Assembly: GCA_002989075.1 (NCBI GenBank)
Contig: PSQN01000016.1
Span: 2,868,336-2,932,335 of the forward strand
Direction of reading: 5' to 3'
Source of the DNA: Arthonia radiata
Lineage: Eukaryota; Ascomycota; Arthoniomycetes; Arthoniales; Arthoniaceae
DNA length: 64,000 nt
Shown here piece by piece: positions 21,411 to 35,616 of the stretch. The position numbers were made by a program, and so were the translations under genes. How positions within the stretch are numbered: the first letter of the stretch is position 1; each line of letters opens with the position of its first letter. A model generated the notes under the pieces. That model had not been told where the DNA came from and made no database searches. It worked only from the letters and a program-made list of their open reading frames with translations.

Positions 21411-23237
21411 ATGGCGGACGAGCAGTCCATGCAGACCTCTGAGAAAGAAACCGACCATCCAGCACCCGCGACAACGTCAGCTACGGCCGATTCCGACAAA
21501 TGGTCAACGCCCGCATTCATTTCACCACCAATCAGCAAGACACCGCCTACAGACAGTGCAAGAAGCGAAAGCCGCCTAAGACGAGATTTACACCGCAACT
21601 CCGAGCCAGTTGATCCACAGGGTTTGAGCCAGGCCCTGAACAACCTAGAAAAGGGTGGGCGGGACCGGGAGCACACTCCAGGTGCGAGTCCGAGTAGGAA
21701 GCGGCCTCGAATATATGGCGACCGCTTCATACCCGCTCGTGAAGGCCGTGACTACAGCTCCGGTCTCCACTTGCTTCATGACGATGCCTCACCGGCCACC
21801 CCGTCCAAGTCGAAGAAGCGTGCGCCTAACAACGACATCAACTTTCAACGCTGTAAGTATCAATGAGACATAGTACCGTCACGCTGTTGCTAACTGATGC
21901 TTGATGTAGCGGAAGAAGCAAACCGGACGTTCTCCTCAGTTCTGCGCTCAGAGATGTTCGACGACACGATACCTACAGCATTGCCACCTGGCGTCAGCGC
22001 TGACCCCCTTCACATCCACAGCAGTGGTGGACGCTCTGGCACTCCACCAACAAATGGCACTACCCTTTCCGCAACCGGCATGACCCCATCCACTCCTCAC
22101 AAAAACCTTTTCACATTCAAGTCACCGCGGCACCACTCTCTCACATCGCCGCAGCGAACACCGTCAAGTCGACGATCACTCAATCTCAATCCTCAGTCAG
22201 AGCTCTACAGTCTTTCGCCCGTCAAGCTAAGCAGTCAGAACATGCTTCTAAGCCCACGCAAAGCGCCGCGCGCTGTCAGCAAAGTGCCGTACAAGGTCCT
22301 GGACGCCCCGGAGCTTGCTGACGACTTCTATCTCAATCTCGTAGACTGGGGTAGCAGTAACATCCTGGGTGTTGGGCTGGGCACTTGTGTCTACATGTGG
22401 AACTCATCTTCTGGCAAGGTGGTGAAACTGTGCGAACTTGGCGACGATCCCGTGACTTCTGTCAACTGGATCCAGCGCGGTTCGCATGTTGCCATCGGCA
22501 CCTCAAAGGGATTTGTTCAGATCTGGGATGCCGAGAAGCAGAAGAGGCTGCGGACGATGACCGGCCATACTGGCCGAGTGGGCGCGCTGGCCTGGAACGA
22601 GCACGTTCTGAGTTCTGGCTCGAGAGATCGAACTATCCTGCATCGCGATGTTCGATCGCCTGATCAGTACTTCCAGCGGCTTACGGGTCACAAGCAGGAG
22701 ATCTGTGGATTAAAGTGGAATGGTGAGGATGGCCAACTTGCCAGCGGTGGGAACGACAACAAGCTTTTCGTCTGGGATCGCAGCAACTCGGAGCCGCTGT
22801 ACAAGTTCAACGAGCACAGCGCGGCCGTCAAAGCAATCGCGTGGTCGCCACATCAGCGAGGCCTCTTGGCATCTGGTGGTGGTACCGCGGACCGAAAGAT
22901 CCGGTTCTGGAATACCACGACTGGGTCGATGGCACAGGAGGTTGACACTGGCTCTCAGGTGTGCAATCTCGCCTGGTCAAAGAACAGCAACGAGATTGTC
23001 AGCACGCACGGCTACAGTCAGAACCAGATCGTCATCTGGAAGTATCCCAGCATGAGCCAGGTCGTGAGCTTGACTGGCCACACCTACCGCGTCCTCTACC
23101 TCGCCATGAGTCCCGACGGCCAGATCATCGTCACCGGCGCAGGAGATGAGACGCTGCGCTTCTGGAACTGCTTCAAGAAGAAAGACCCCGGCGCCAGCAG
23201 TCTCAGCAAACTCGACAACCTCGGTGTCATTCGCTAA
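21411..23237 (+). CDS. CDH1: APC/C activator Cdh1/Fizzy-related, WD40
   Basis: Exons 21411-21852 and 21910-23237 give 589 aa. It recruits substrates to the anaphase-promoting complex in late mitosis and G1. The C-box reads DRFIPARE in exon 1; seven WD40 repeats fill the C-terminal half (DWGSSNILGVGLG through DETLRFWNCF), and the protein ends in the Ile-Arg tail that docks on APC/C. These three marks together separate it from ordinary WD40 proteins; the N-terminal layout and Ser/Pro-rich linker fit Cdh1 better than Cdc20. The intron 21853-21909 (GTAAGT, GCTAAC, TGTAG) splits a serine codon. Many SP/TP sites suggest CDK control, as known for the family. Confidence 0.93.
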
Positions 23238-23754
23238 CCCAACTTTCAATTACGACACGAGCGCATAATACATCTGACGACATTACGAACCTCAACCGCC
23301 CGAGTCCGCATCCAACTCGGCACGACTCTTATTACCAAAAGTCATGACTGCATGCTTAAGGAATCTGGTCTGCTTTTCAACGCAAGGCGCTGGTGGGGAT
23401 ACTTTGATTTTGAGCTGCACATTGAGACATCTGCAGCTAATTAGAGCAACTGTGTGTAGATACAAGACGAGACGGAGAACTTAGTATCAAATATAAGCGA
23501 GCAAAGCTTGCAGGGGGTGAATCTGCAAAGCTGTTACGATTGACTTGTGTCGCTTCTTTTTCAATCACTAGACTCTCCTCATCTGAATTTCCGCCGTCAT
23601 CCGTTCGCTCTCAGGCCGTAGCTATACTTGTTGTCAGTCCGTCGCTTCCTACCCTCCAGTGCCTCCATCGCTTAATGCCAAGCATTTTGCTCCAATAAGG
23701 TATTTTCGCAGTTTGTCAGTGCGCGACGCTTTGAGACTTGTTTCAGAATCACAG
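23238..23754. other. intergenic between CDH1 and VPS5
   Basis: No gene is supported. It holds the CDH1 downstream flank and the VPS5 promoter. Confidence 0.6.
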
Positions 23755-25807
23755 ATGGATCCTGCAGCAAACGATGACGAGTCGCCATGGGGTGGTCAGT
23801 CAGATCACCGAGAGATCCACTCATGCAAATTATGTTGTTGACGTGCAGCAGATGTCCCGACAAGCTCGCGCTCAAGCTCAAAGCCACCGGCCGAAGAAGG
23901 CAAGCAAGCAGGCAGCAAATCAGGTCCGCTTGGGTTTAATGAAGTCTGCGAACAATCAGAAAGCTGATTGTAGCGCCTACAGAGCCCGAGCCGGCCAAGC
24001 AAGCCACTGCGTCCGCAACAGCTCGCCGCGCCCAACGAGGGAAGCGCACACCAGCACCAGCAGCCAAGCTCGAAGCCGTCGAGGATCCTTTAGGTCCACT
24101 CGGCGGCGCTCCAGAACCTGCAGCAACACCGACGTCGCCGCCAGAAATACCCTCAAAACGCCCCGAGCCACCCCAGGAGAGCCCAAAGGACTCACCCGTC
24201 AGTCCACCGCCGTCTCGAGGGCGAGCCAAGGTCCCCGCTGCGTTTCGCGACGATGATCAAGAGAGCATATCCAGCGCGAGGCGCATGCCGCCGCCAGCAC
24301 AGGGCGTCATACCTCGGGTGGGCAAGCAAAGCATGAGCGTGGAGCAGGCATCAAAACCGAGCTTCACGATATCTGTCGGAGATCCCCACAAGGTTGGCGA
24401 CCTAACCGGGTCACACACTGTGTATCAAGTGCGGACGAGGGTAAGAGTGGAGACTCTTCTGTGTTTATGCGGCTGAGCTGACCTCGACTTAGACCACATC
24501 CAAAGCCTACCGCAACCCCGAGTTCGAAGTGTCAAGAAGGTACCGAGACTTCTTGTGGCTTTACAACCAGCTCCACAGCAACAACCCTGGCATTGTTGTC
24601 CCTCCGCCACCAGAAAAACAGATCACCAACCGGTTTGAAACGCATTTCGTGGAATCGCGACGAGCAGCTCTGGAGAAGATGGTCCAAAAGACCACTCATC
24701 ACCCGATTCTCCAGCATGACGGCGATCTGAAGCTGTTCCTAGAGAGCGAGTCATTCAACATTGACAAGAAAGACCGCAAAGATCCGGATATGCCTACGGA
24801 GAGCAAGGGCATGTTCAGCAGCCTCAATCTTTCGGTAGGGAGTAGTACGAAGTTCATAGAGCACGACGACGTACGCACTTCCATACTCTAAATATCCGCA
24901 CACCTCGCTAACAACTGCAGTGGTTCCTCGACCGCCGCGTTTACCTTGATACCCTCGAGGGCCAACTCAAAGCGCTCCAGCGCGCCTGCGACACAGCCAT
25001 CGAACAACGCAAAAACCTCGCCTCTGCCTCCGGTGACTTTGCAACCTCGCTTAACACCCTCGCCCAAGTTGAGATCTCCCCCGCGTTGTCTGGTCCCCTC
25101 GCCTCGCTCTCCGACATTCAACTCCGCATTCGTGACCTTTACGACCGCCAAGCGCAGCAAGACGTCCTCACTCTCGGCATTGTGATCGACGAATACATTC
25201 GATTGATAGGCTCCATCAAAAAGGCGTTCGATCAGCGGCAGCGCAGCTGGCAGAGCTATCATAACGCTGAGAGTGACCTGGCGAAGCGGCGGACGGCGCT
25301 GGACAAGCTGATGCGACAAGGTCGGACGCAGCAGGACAAGATGCAGCAGTTGCAGGCGGATGTGGGAGACGCAGAGAGACGGTGCCATCAGATGCGATTG
25401 CAATTCGAGGATTTGGGACGGCTAATGCGGCAGGAGCTGGAGAGGTTTGAGCGAGAGAAGGTGGAGGATTTCAAGAGTGGAGTGGAGACTTATTTGGAGG
25501 GCGCAGTGGAGGCGCAGAAGGAGGTGAGTAGTCCGCTGACCTTTGCTTTTCGCTGGTGTGCTAACTTGAGATGTAGCTGATTGAGTTGTGGGAGTCATAC
25601 TTGGTACTGCTCGACGCAGATGAGGAGGAAGAGCAGTCGCAGACGAAACCAGCCGCGAATCTGCCAGTGCGACCCGCTGCTGGGAATCAGCAGCCTGAGC
25701 AGCAAGCACAAAGTCAGCCTACACCAGCGCCGGAGAACGAGCGACCAGGGACGAGCGACTCGGCGACCCCGCCGCCGACAGCGCGCAATGTTGAGCAGGA
25801 GGCATAG
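23755..25807 (+). CDS. VPS5: retromer sorting nexin Vps5/SNX1-2 (PX-BAR)
   Basis: Six exons: 23755-23794, 23849-23923, 23974-24440, 24493-24870, 24921-25523, 25577-25807, giving 597 aa. The protein binds PI3P on endosomes and, with Vps17 and the Vps26-29-35 trimer, forms tubules that return cargo to the Golgi. The N-terminus (DDESPWG) is the typical short acidic start. A PX domain follows with RRYRDFLWLYNQL and the PPPPEKQ loop, then a BAR coiled-coil from WFLDRRVYLDTLEGQL to LIELWESYLVLLDAD. Introns are 49-54 nt with clear branch motifs except the second, 23924-23973, whose donor GTCCGC is weak; it is needed because the unspliced frame stops. The first donor could also lie four bases upstream. 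Confidence 0.88.
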
Positions 25808-26129
25808 AGTGTTTATGCTCGGGGAGGCTTGAGCGGCCGCACTGGCATCATATCCATACGTTGATGTAGATATATCAGTCGCTCGCACTACAAGATGATC
25901 TGTTATTACTGTAGTCAACGTTGAACCCGTATTTCACAGTGCTAACATTATTTTCCTTTTTGCTTGCTCAAGTTGCCTTTGTAGAAAAAAGAGGTCGTAT
26001 CAACTCCACCCTCGACCTCTTTCCTCTCACACCGACTCTCACGTGCCTAGCATCACCACCAACCACAATCACATCGCCACTCTCCCCCCTTGAAACCATA
26101 CCAACAATCATCCAACCAAACCGCACAAA
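25808..26129. other. intergenic between VPS5 and the EXPERA gene
   Basis: A short interval of about 320 bp; the second half is a C/A- and C/T-rich leader ahead of the ATG at 26130. Nothing else is seen. Confidence 0.6.
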
Positions 26130-26861
26130 ATGACCATCTCCCTCCTAACGCGCAAACGCGACACCCTCTACCTCATGTTCTTCGCCACGCACATCGCCGT
26201 CCTGCTCCTCGTCGATCTCGTCCCCCTCTACCCCGCCGCGCTCCGCTTCCCCATCCACGATCAAATCCGCAATTACTACATCGACACGTACCACGACCGC
26301 TTCTTCACGGATCCGCCGGCGTGGTTTGGCGTGTACGTCTGGATGGAGGCGCTGGGGCACTTGCCGGTGAGTGTGTGGGCGGTGAGGGGGTTGTGGGATG
26401 GTATGTCATTGCTTTCTTTCCTTCCATCCTCCCATCCACCCTTTTCTCCCCATTATAAAACATCCAACGTGCATCGCCATTTCACACTATCTCGGCGCCA
26501 CAGAGCCCCCAGCCTAGACCGCCAGCCCAACCTCCACCACTAGCATAGAAAGGAGAAGCAAAACTGACAAACAGACAACCCCCTCGCCCCCATCCCCCTC
26601 CTAATCCTCGCCACCCAAACAGCCGTCACGACACTCACGTGCATGGCCGAAGCGCTGTCATGGTCGCATCTCGATGGCACGGGCAAGGCGAAGTTGGTGG
26701 GCGGGTTGTATGCGCCGTACTTGGCATTGGCGGTGTTCATGGGCGTGGACATGTGCAGGAGGCTTGAGGTGAGGGTGGGACGGACGGTGGGGGAGGAGGG
26801 CGGCACGGGGTTGGATAGGAGGGGTGTGGGAATGGGGGTGGAGGGGAGGAAGGAGCGGTAG
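26130..26861 (+). CDS. EXPERA-domain membrane protein (TMEM97/sigma-2-like)
   Basis: Exons 26130-26400 and 26575-26861 give 185 aa. Four hydrophobic segments are visible, at about residues 12-32, 70-88, 95-112 and 130-148, in the layout of the EXPERA family, which includes sterol isomerase EBP and TMEM97/sigma-2 receptor. Conserved marks are the first-helix LVDLVPLYP and the ITDxTYxDRFF-like segment (here IDTYHDRFFTDPPAWFG). The likely role is in sterol or lipid handling at the endoplasmic reticulum, by family only. The 174-nt intron (GTATGT, AACTGAC, ACAG) is longer than most here. The C-terminal about 30 residues are Gly/Arg-rich and probably disordered. Confidence 0.75.
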
Positions 26862-27346
26862 TGTGGTGGGTGGGAGTGTGGGATGTGTGTTCTCATGATG
26901 ATGGTTAGTCGATGGGGAGTAAGGAACGATCAGCAGAGCGGTGTGCAATGCAGGGGCGGTTGTGGTTGAGAGATTCTGAACCTACGCCGGATTTTTGATG
27001 CTGTTGTAGATCTCTTAGGCTCAAAAATGGTTCTGGGCGGATGCTTGCTCGTGAACAGTGCGGCGGCCTCATCATCTGGCCTGATAGTCACGATAGGAGT
27101 GCAGTCACGTTGTTAACAAAGTCCACATGTGCACGAAGAGAAGTGCGACAGGCCGGCGCTGCTCATTCATTCGATCTTGCCCTCCCGCATCAGCCTTCCA
27201 TTCAACTCGAGCTCGTGATACCCATTGCCATGAGGCCGACCGGATCACACGCCATTCAAGCAGACTGTACATTGCATGATACCTCCTGATGACCCTGCTC
27301 TTCACCTTCACCGAGACAGCTCACATCTTCAATCAATGCCTCGAAG
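26862..27346. other. convergent intergenic region
   Basis: The 3' flanks of two converging genes. No gene is supported. Confidence 0.6.
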
Positions 27347-28907
27347 CTATCCAAACAAATCCTCAGCCTTCCTCCTCGAACACCGCCGTCCCGCAAACAA
27401 CTCCTTCCCGCTATTATCCCCCACCTTATCCGGGAACAGCTCCTTCACACGTTGATTCGCCTCCCTCGCCGACCCCTTGATCGAGAAACCCGGATTACCA
27501 TACTGACTCCCTCCGTTCCGCCGTTGCTCAGGGCTCCGGTTGCGCATGCCAGGTCCGCCGGTGATTCGATCTTCCAGACTCCGTGACTTCGAATGCATCG
27601 TCGGTGATCCGTCCAGCTCGTCCGCCGCGTCGAAAGCGTCAGTGCGGCGATGGAACGGTGAGCCCACCCCCGTGGCGTTGGGGAAGAGCTCTTTGCCTGC
27701 GTTGCTCTCTCTGACTGGCGAGCGCGCTGCTGTCCTCGCAGGGAAGAGCTCTCTGGGGGCACGCTTTTCGGGGAAGAGCTCCCTAGGTGCACGCTTTTCT
27801 GGAAACAGCTCCCGGGGCGCACGCTTTTCAGGGAACAGCTCCACAGGCGCACGCTTCTCAGGAAACAATTCCACAGGCGCGGGCGAATGCTCACGCAAGA
27901 ACGAGCGGGATTTTCCGGCTGGTGAGCCCATCAGCTCTTTCCCTTCGTTCGGGTTCCTGGGTTTGAAGCTCCGGCCACTGATGCGGCTCTCGAGCGGACG
28001 ATCCAAATCACTGAAGCCATACCGGCCGTCGCCGCTCGAGGGCCGGCTGGGCGACGCACTACGGTCGCGCAGTCGTCCGCTGTGTCGGCGCTCCGCAAAT
28101 AGCTCAGTGGGCATGCGGTCAGCGAAGAGGTCGTCGCGGGTGCCCTCGAAGCGCGGGCGCTTGGAGCGGCGTTCATAGCCTGCGCGTGGAACGGGTGCCT
28201 CCGCGGCGACGGGCGGGTCGTCGTACATGCTCTCGTCGAACTGTACCGGCGCGGGCTCGGGCTCTGATCTGCGTCGCTTGAAGCCGCGGTTGTCGCGGCC
28301 ATCGCGGCCTCGTGGTCGACGGCTGTCGTACTGTTTGCGGCGTTCGCGTGGGTCGTGCTCGGGGTTGAAGAGGTAGAAGCGGCTGGTTTCGGCGGCGCCG
28401 TGTTTCTTAACGTCGTGGCTGTTGGCTTGGCGGACTTGGAGGTGTGTGGTGTATTTGGACGGGAATTGTTTTGTAGGGCGGAGCTGAGAGGGATGTGCGC
28501 TAGCGTTCGAGGGTTGGGTGAAGCTCAGCAGCGCTTCTGCGGCCGTTTCTTCGGTCGGGTATACGAGGTTGGCGGAGGTGTCGTCAATCCATTCGATGCG
28601 CGAAAAGGCTTGCGACGGGTAATGGTCGTGCGCGAAGGCTTTGATGTCGTCGGTGCTCAGATTGTCAAGACCGCGAACGTGCACCTTGTCAGGGCATGAC
28701 AGTTCGGGCTCGAGGTTGTCTTCGCGGTAAGCAGCGGGGCCGTCGTGTGTATCCTAGTGGCTGTGAGCGATGTGCGCGATCGGAGCAGCGGAGAGAGCGG
28801 AGAGAGCTGACTGTGTTTGTGACTGCGGTAGTAGTAGTCTCTATTATTTGCTCGACGGGCTCCTCTTCGTAGCCAATGTCGATGTCGATATCCATATCAA
28901 CATCCAT
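27347..28907 (-). CDS. NCBP3-like nuclear RNA protein with repeated ELFP motifs
   Basis: Exons 28907-28812 and 28753-27347 give 500 aa. The start MDVDMDIDIDIG is acidic. The segment VHVRGLDNLSTDDIKAF through FSRIEWIDDTSANLVYPTEE is the RRM-like domain of nuclear cap-binding protein subunit 3 (formerly DUF2414), followed by the RFYLFNPEHDPRERR segment and a basic region. The rest is disordered and basic, with ELFP-type motifs recurring: about four to five perfect RELFPEKRAP or VELFPEKRAP units in a row at nt 27745-27885, and single copies outside. Metazoan NCBP3 binds NCBP1 and mRNA export factors; the fungal role is unproven. The intron 28811-28754 has donor GTCAGC and acceptor CTAG, keeps frame and is 58 nt. 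Confidence 0.78.
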
Positions 28908-29256
28908 CGTGATGGTTTCTGGTGGCAGAGAGGCCTTGGCTGTGCGGCGTTGCAAGCGCCGGGAAAGCGAGCGTTTATGCGGCTGATAAATCCTGTTAGC
29001 TATCTGTCGTTGTATCTACATGCGCAAGACATCGTTCCATGGGATGCTTGAGAGTGATAACAAAAAGACGTGAAAGAGTGACAGAAGCTTAGATGCGATG
29101 TGTTTGAATTGCGCTACGTTGAGTTGCCGCCCCGAAGGGAAGCTGCCTTTGATAGAAACATGAAATTCGTTAATGACCTCCTCCTCCTACTAGTCTTTTC
29201 CACCATCATCAACCTGCCATGCACCACGCCTACACTTCAGCGAGCGGCCACTTGCC
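28908..29256. other. intergenic, promoter of the NCBP3-like gene
   Basis: About 350 bp, no gene supported. Confidence 0.6.
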
Positions 29257-31179
29257 CTAAGACTCCTCGTCGGCGCTGCCGGAGGCTGCCTCGAAGATGT
29301 TGTTGCTGCCGCCAGTAGAGTTGTTGTCATCGGTGGTGTTGCTGCCACCACCACCACCAGTAGTGTTGTTGTCATCAGCAGCGTTGCTGCCATCAGTAGT
29401 GTTGTTGCCGCCAGTGGCGTTGCTTTCACCAGTAGTAGTGTTGTTGCCGTGGGTAGTGTTGTTGCCGTGGGTAGTGTTGCTGCCACCAGCGTTGTGCTCC
29501 GTCTTCTGCTTCTTGTTCTTACCCTCGAGACGTCCAACCTTGGTGCCATCCAGAGTACCGGTGCGGAGCGCGTCTGGGCGGGCACGCGCACGCTCGTCGA
29601 AGCCACTCTTGGCGCGAAGGTGACGGTTCCAGTAGTTCTTGATGGCGCTGGGGGAGCGATCGAAGAGTTGGTCCTTCATACGATTCGCGACCTCAGGCCA
29701 CATCTTCTCAACAGATTTGACTTGAGGCTTGACGGCCTTCATAAACTCGATGCATGCGTTCTCCTCATTGTCGCTCCACTTCACACCTTTGGCGCGCTTG
29801 GGGGCAGGCGTCGATGGCTGAGCCGCTGCCATCTGGCTTGCTGCAGGAGCGGGGGCAGCCTGTGCTGGCTGAAACGCAGCTTGAGGAGCAGCTGGCTCGG
29901 GTGCTGACCCGTCTTCGTTGTCATCGTCGGCTTCGCGTTTGCGCTTGTTGCTGCTTGAGCTCTGCTGCTTTGCTGGAGCTTGGGGCTCGGGTGCCTTGAG
30001 GAATGATCTCTTCACGCTCGCACCCTTTGACTTGCGTCCGATGTTGCTAGGAGATTGGTAACCACCGGCACCAGCAAGTCCAAATCCAGCGGAAACAGCT
30101 TTCTTCTTCTTCATCATTGGCATGTCGTCAGAGAAGTCTTCATCATCATCCTTCTCGTCATAATCAAGGACTGCTTGCTTGCGCTTCAACGCTGGGGCTG
30201 ACTTCTTCGGTAGCGGCGCAGCTTCGGCTTTGGCAATCTTGCATGGCAAGCATTGAAAGATCCGGAGTCTGCGAGGCATATCATCCGGATCGACACAGGC
30301 TTTGTGAAAGTCCCTGTGGAGGCTCTCGTCATGGTCCAGGTCTCCGCACGTCAGCGCTCCGCCGTAAGGAGTTTGATATGTGAACCTCTTGCAGATACCG
30401 CACACTTCACGTGGGGCTTGAACGGTCTTCTGCGTGGTCTTCTTGGCTGCTGCCGCGGATTCAGTCGACTTCTTATTGGCCTTGACAGACTTGGCAGGCT
30501 TTTTGGGAGGCTGCTTGCGCTGCTGCTTTGGTTGCATTTCGATGGATGGCAGTGGCTCGTCCGGATCGAAGTCGTCCTCATCGCCAGAGTCGGAGGCCAA
30601 GCTGTTGACTTCGCTGGCGAAGTCATCATTGTCAACATCTCCGAAAGACAGTGGTGTCTGCAGACGCTCGATGTGATGGTATGACAGATCGTAAGGGTTG
30701 ACATTGGTGATAACAGGGGACATGGCGCGGGAATAGCCAGGAGAGACCACCGGTGCGGAGTGGCGGCGTTGCTCATAGTTGAAGGAGCGATCTGCGGCGA
30801 AAAGCAGCGGGTTGAATGAGTGTCGCGGCTGTTCAACTTGACGGGGAGGGCGGGTTCTCCTGCGGCAGTGTCAGTCAGCTTGCTCTGGAGGAGAGGTCGC
30901 ACCACTAGGAATCACTCACTTTCCCGCAGAAACTCGCTCAAAGAGATCGAGATCCAAGAACGCCATATTCCTTACAACCGTTTTGTGCCAGTCAATGTGA
31001 GGCGGGAAAGGCTGTATAGGATGCGCGTAATGATGAAGCTTGACATCGTACTTTCCTGCAAAGTTGAAGAGAAGAGCGTTATTCTGATAATTGATGGGGA
31101 TATTGAAACAGTCGAAGACAATGTTTTTGGTAGCGTTGCTGGGAACCTGCCCAGGCAACGCCTGTTGGACAGCGGACAT
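29257..31179 (-). CDS. SANT/Myb-domain protein with Cys-His cluster and Asn-Thr-rich tail
   Basis: Exons 31179-30920 and 30859-29257 give 620 aa. I do not recognise an orthologue. Exon 1 encodes a compact segment of about 85 residues (NIVFDCFNIPINYQNNALLF onward). A cluster C-x2-C ... C ... H ... H ... C ... C-x2-C at about residues 239-293 looks like a zinc-binding fold of PHD or ZZ type. A SANT/Myb-like domain is at about 443-503 (VKWSDNEENACIEFM to SAIKNYWNRHLR). Basic, acidic and Ala/Pro-rich linkers separate them. The last about 75 residues are an imperfect GNNTT repeat. The layout suggests a nuclear DNA-binding or chromatin protein. The intron 30919-30860 (GTGAGT, GCTGAC, GCAG, 60 nt) is needed: exon 2 has no ATG at its beginning and the join restores frame. 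Confidence 0.75.
29300..29500. repeat. imperfect triplet-rich repeat coding the GNNTT tail
   Basis: A run of gtt/gtg/ccg-type triplets on the plus strand, coding Asn-Asn-Thr-Thr-Gly units on the minus strand at the 3' end of the SANT gene. It is imperfect, with single-codon variation between units. Confidence 0.8.
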
Positions 31180-31224
31180 CGTCCTGACGAATGCCCTGCC
31201 GAAAGTGATGGAAGTCCCGCTTCT

Positions 31225-31286
31225 TGAATGTATGGATGCAGGTCTCGCAGAGATCTGAATGTATGGATGTAGGTCTCGCAGAGATC
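31225..31286. repeat. 31-bp tandem duplication in the SANT-gene leader
   Basis: Units 31225-31255 and 31256-31286 differ by one base (C/T). They lie 46 to 107 bp upstream of the SANT-gene ATG. A second, separate 22-bp direct repeat is at 31429-31450 and 31471-31492. Confidence 0.9.
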
Positions 31287-32397
31287 TGAATGAACTGAAT
31301 GAATCGAATGTGATGAAGTTGTGAAGGGGAAATGTAGTGAAAATGGTATGCAGAAATGAAGAATTGAAGAGAGCAAGAAGAAGAAGAGAACTGGAAGGGA
31401 ACGAGCTGAAGACATGCTGTATAATTGGGGAGGCTGGAAGATGAGATGAATGCAAGTGAGGAGGACAAAAGGAGGCTGGAAGATGAGATGAAAAGGAAGT
31501 GAGGAGCACAATGGTGAGTTTCCCATTGACAAGCTGAAGTGATCTTCCCAGCCACGCGCATTGATGTTTCGTACCCGCAAAGCGGACAGTGCTCAGAAAC
31601 GGTCGTTAGTTCACCACTTCTCGTTTTTTTAGGGAGTCAGAAAGGGACCGAGCAGTCTGTAGCGTCGTAGGGAAGCGGACCTCCCACACCTCGTACAACC
31701 GCTTGCTTTGCCTATCCCGACCATTCTCGACCGTGTTTACGTCCAGCCAGACAAGAGCGCAACGCGACATCGAAGCGGCCTCGACAGTTGCCGTGGTTAC
31801 GATGTTTATACGGAGTTGACTCACGGGACAACCGCCACAGGAGCTTGATACTCACCAACAGTTCCATGTGCTGGTAAAGTGCTCGTCGTTGCGAGCGCAG
31901 CGTGGTGTTACTATCAAGAAGTTGATACTGAATGCGTTTTTTCGAAGGCGACAATCCAGTCTGTAGACGTGACGAAAAGACGCCCCACTTATGATTCTGC
32001 TACCTTGAGGAACGTTGCCCAATGATTCTTCGGCTTCACGATCATTGAAAGGTTCCATAGCTCCAAAATACGGGCTGAACTTCTTTGATTCAATTACTCA
32101 GCTATCGCCAGGCCAATGGTCGCAAGAAAGATGTTTCCTAAACTGATTCCGGAGATCTCGTCGATGATTGAATACCTCTCGAACCCCGGCGCCCAGCAAC
32201 AGGCTGATGATTCTCTCTCCGCCAGCGCAAAAACAGTAACGATGATGAGACATCGGTCTGTCTAATGTAATGTGAGAATACTGGCAGTGTTGAAAGACAA
32301 AATGGAGGAGGAGCAGCAAAGGCGAGGTCTGCACTTGAGCGCTTGCACGTGAAACGTCATGCACGGACATCTATATGAGCTGTGCACTTTCGACCGA

Positions 32398-32409
32398 CCC
32401 TAACCCTAG
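32398..32409. promoter_or_regulatory. telomere-like (telobox) site upstream of SEC23
   Basis: CCCTAACCCTAG, two units of the TTAGGG telomere repeat on the other strand, 213 bp upstream of the SEC23 ATG. In fungi such sites can bind Tbf1-type factors in promoters. With only two units it may be chance. Confidence 0.35.
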
Positions 32410-32621
32410 CTGGCCTGGCTTGATGGAGGAATGTCAGTTGTGCGTTCAAGCAGTCTGCAGGCAGCACATCTCCAAGCCAAAGCACTTATCGTCGCGGATG
32501 TTCCTCACTACGGCTCGTCAGCTTACTTGAAATCGACTCGGCTGCGTTCTCGTGCGTTCTCGTCGTTGTCTACCGGCCTAGAGACCATCATCCGTCCCAC
32601 CACCCTTGGACTTCATTCACA

Positions 32622-35151
<2,530 letters not shown>

Positions 35152-35616
35152 GCCAGTAATCGAATTGTCCCGCGATTCAGCAAGGCGTGGTGGGTATGTC
35201 ATGTATGAGAGACGAAGGATAAAAATTGCACAACACAGCAATAAACTCGTGTTGACAACGATGTTCAGGATCTTGCTCCATAAAATGCTCTCGTCTCAGC
35301 GTTGCTGAGGATGACCACTTGAGAGACAAGCTTTACAACTTGCTAAAACCAAATGCTCAGACGACCTCTGTCCAAGCTAGGGGTCTGTTCGCCTGTGAAG
35401 CTATTATACGCAACATTCTCAGTCCATCGTGACCCACATTCACTTCATAATTCGTTCTTGCGGTCACCGACACTCCGAAATTCGGAGCCGAGCATCGGAC
35501 TCCCAAACGTTAAAGCCGAAACCATCCCACATTGAGCCCTTACATTGCTTCTCCAGAACCTTTTCATTTGGACAAAGTTGAAATCGAGGCCGAGTCGAAA
35601 CTCAAATTACAGCACA
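35152..35616. other. intergenic between SEC23 and LYS9
   Basis: No gene is supported; SEC23 3' flank and LYS9 promoter. Confidence 0.6.

Larger units (their letters stand above)
31180..32621. other. divergent promoter region between the SANT gene and SEC23
   Basis: About 1.4 kb with no supported gene. The SANT-gene leader holds a perfect-but-one 31-bp tandem duplication and a 22-bp direct repeat. Near SEC23 there is a telomere-like CCCTAACCCTA site. Short frames at 31606-32370 show no family signature. Confidence 0.6.

Noticed and set aside
28095-28130. A-box-like TAGCTCAGTGGG on the plus strand
   Set aside because: It lies inside the NCBP3-like coding sequence and no B box or acceptor pairing follows.
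32175-32200. Minus-strand TTCGAG motif like a tRNA T loop
   Set aside because: The flanks do not pair as a T stem and no D arm is present.
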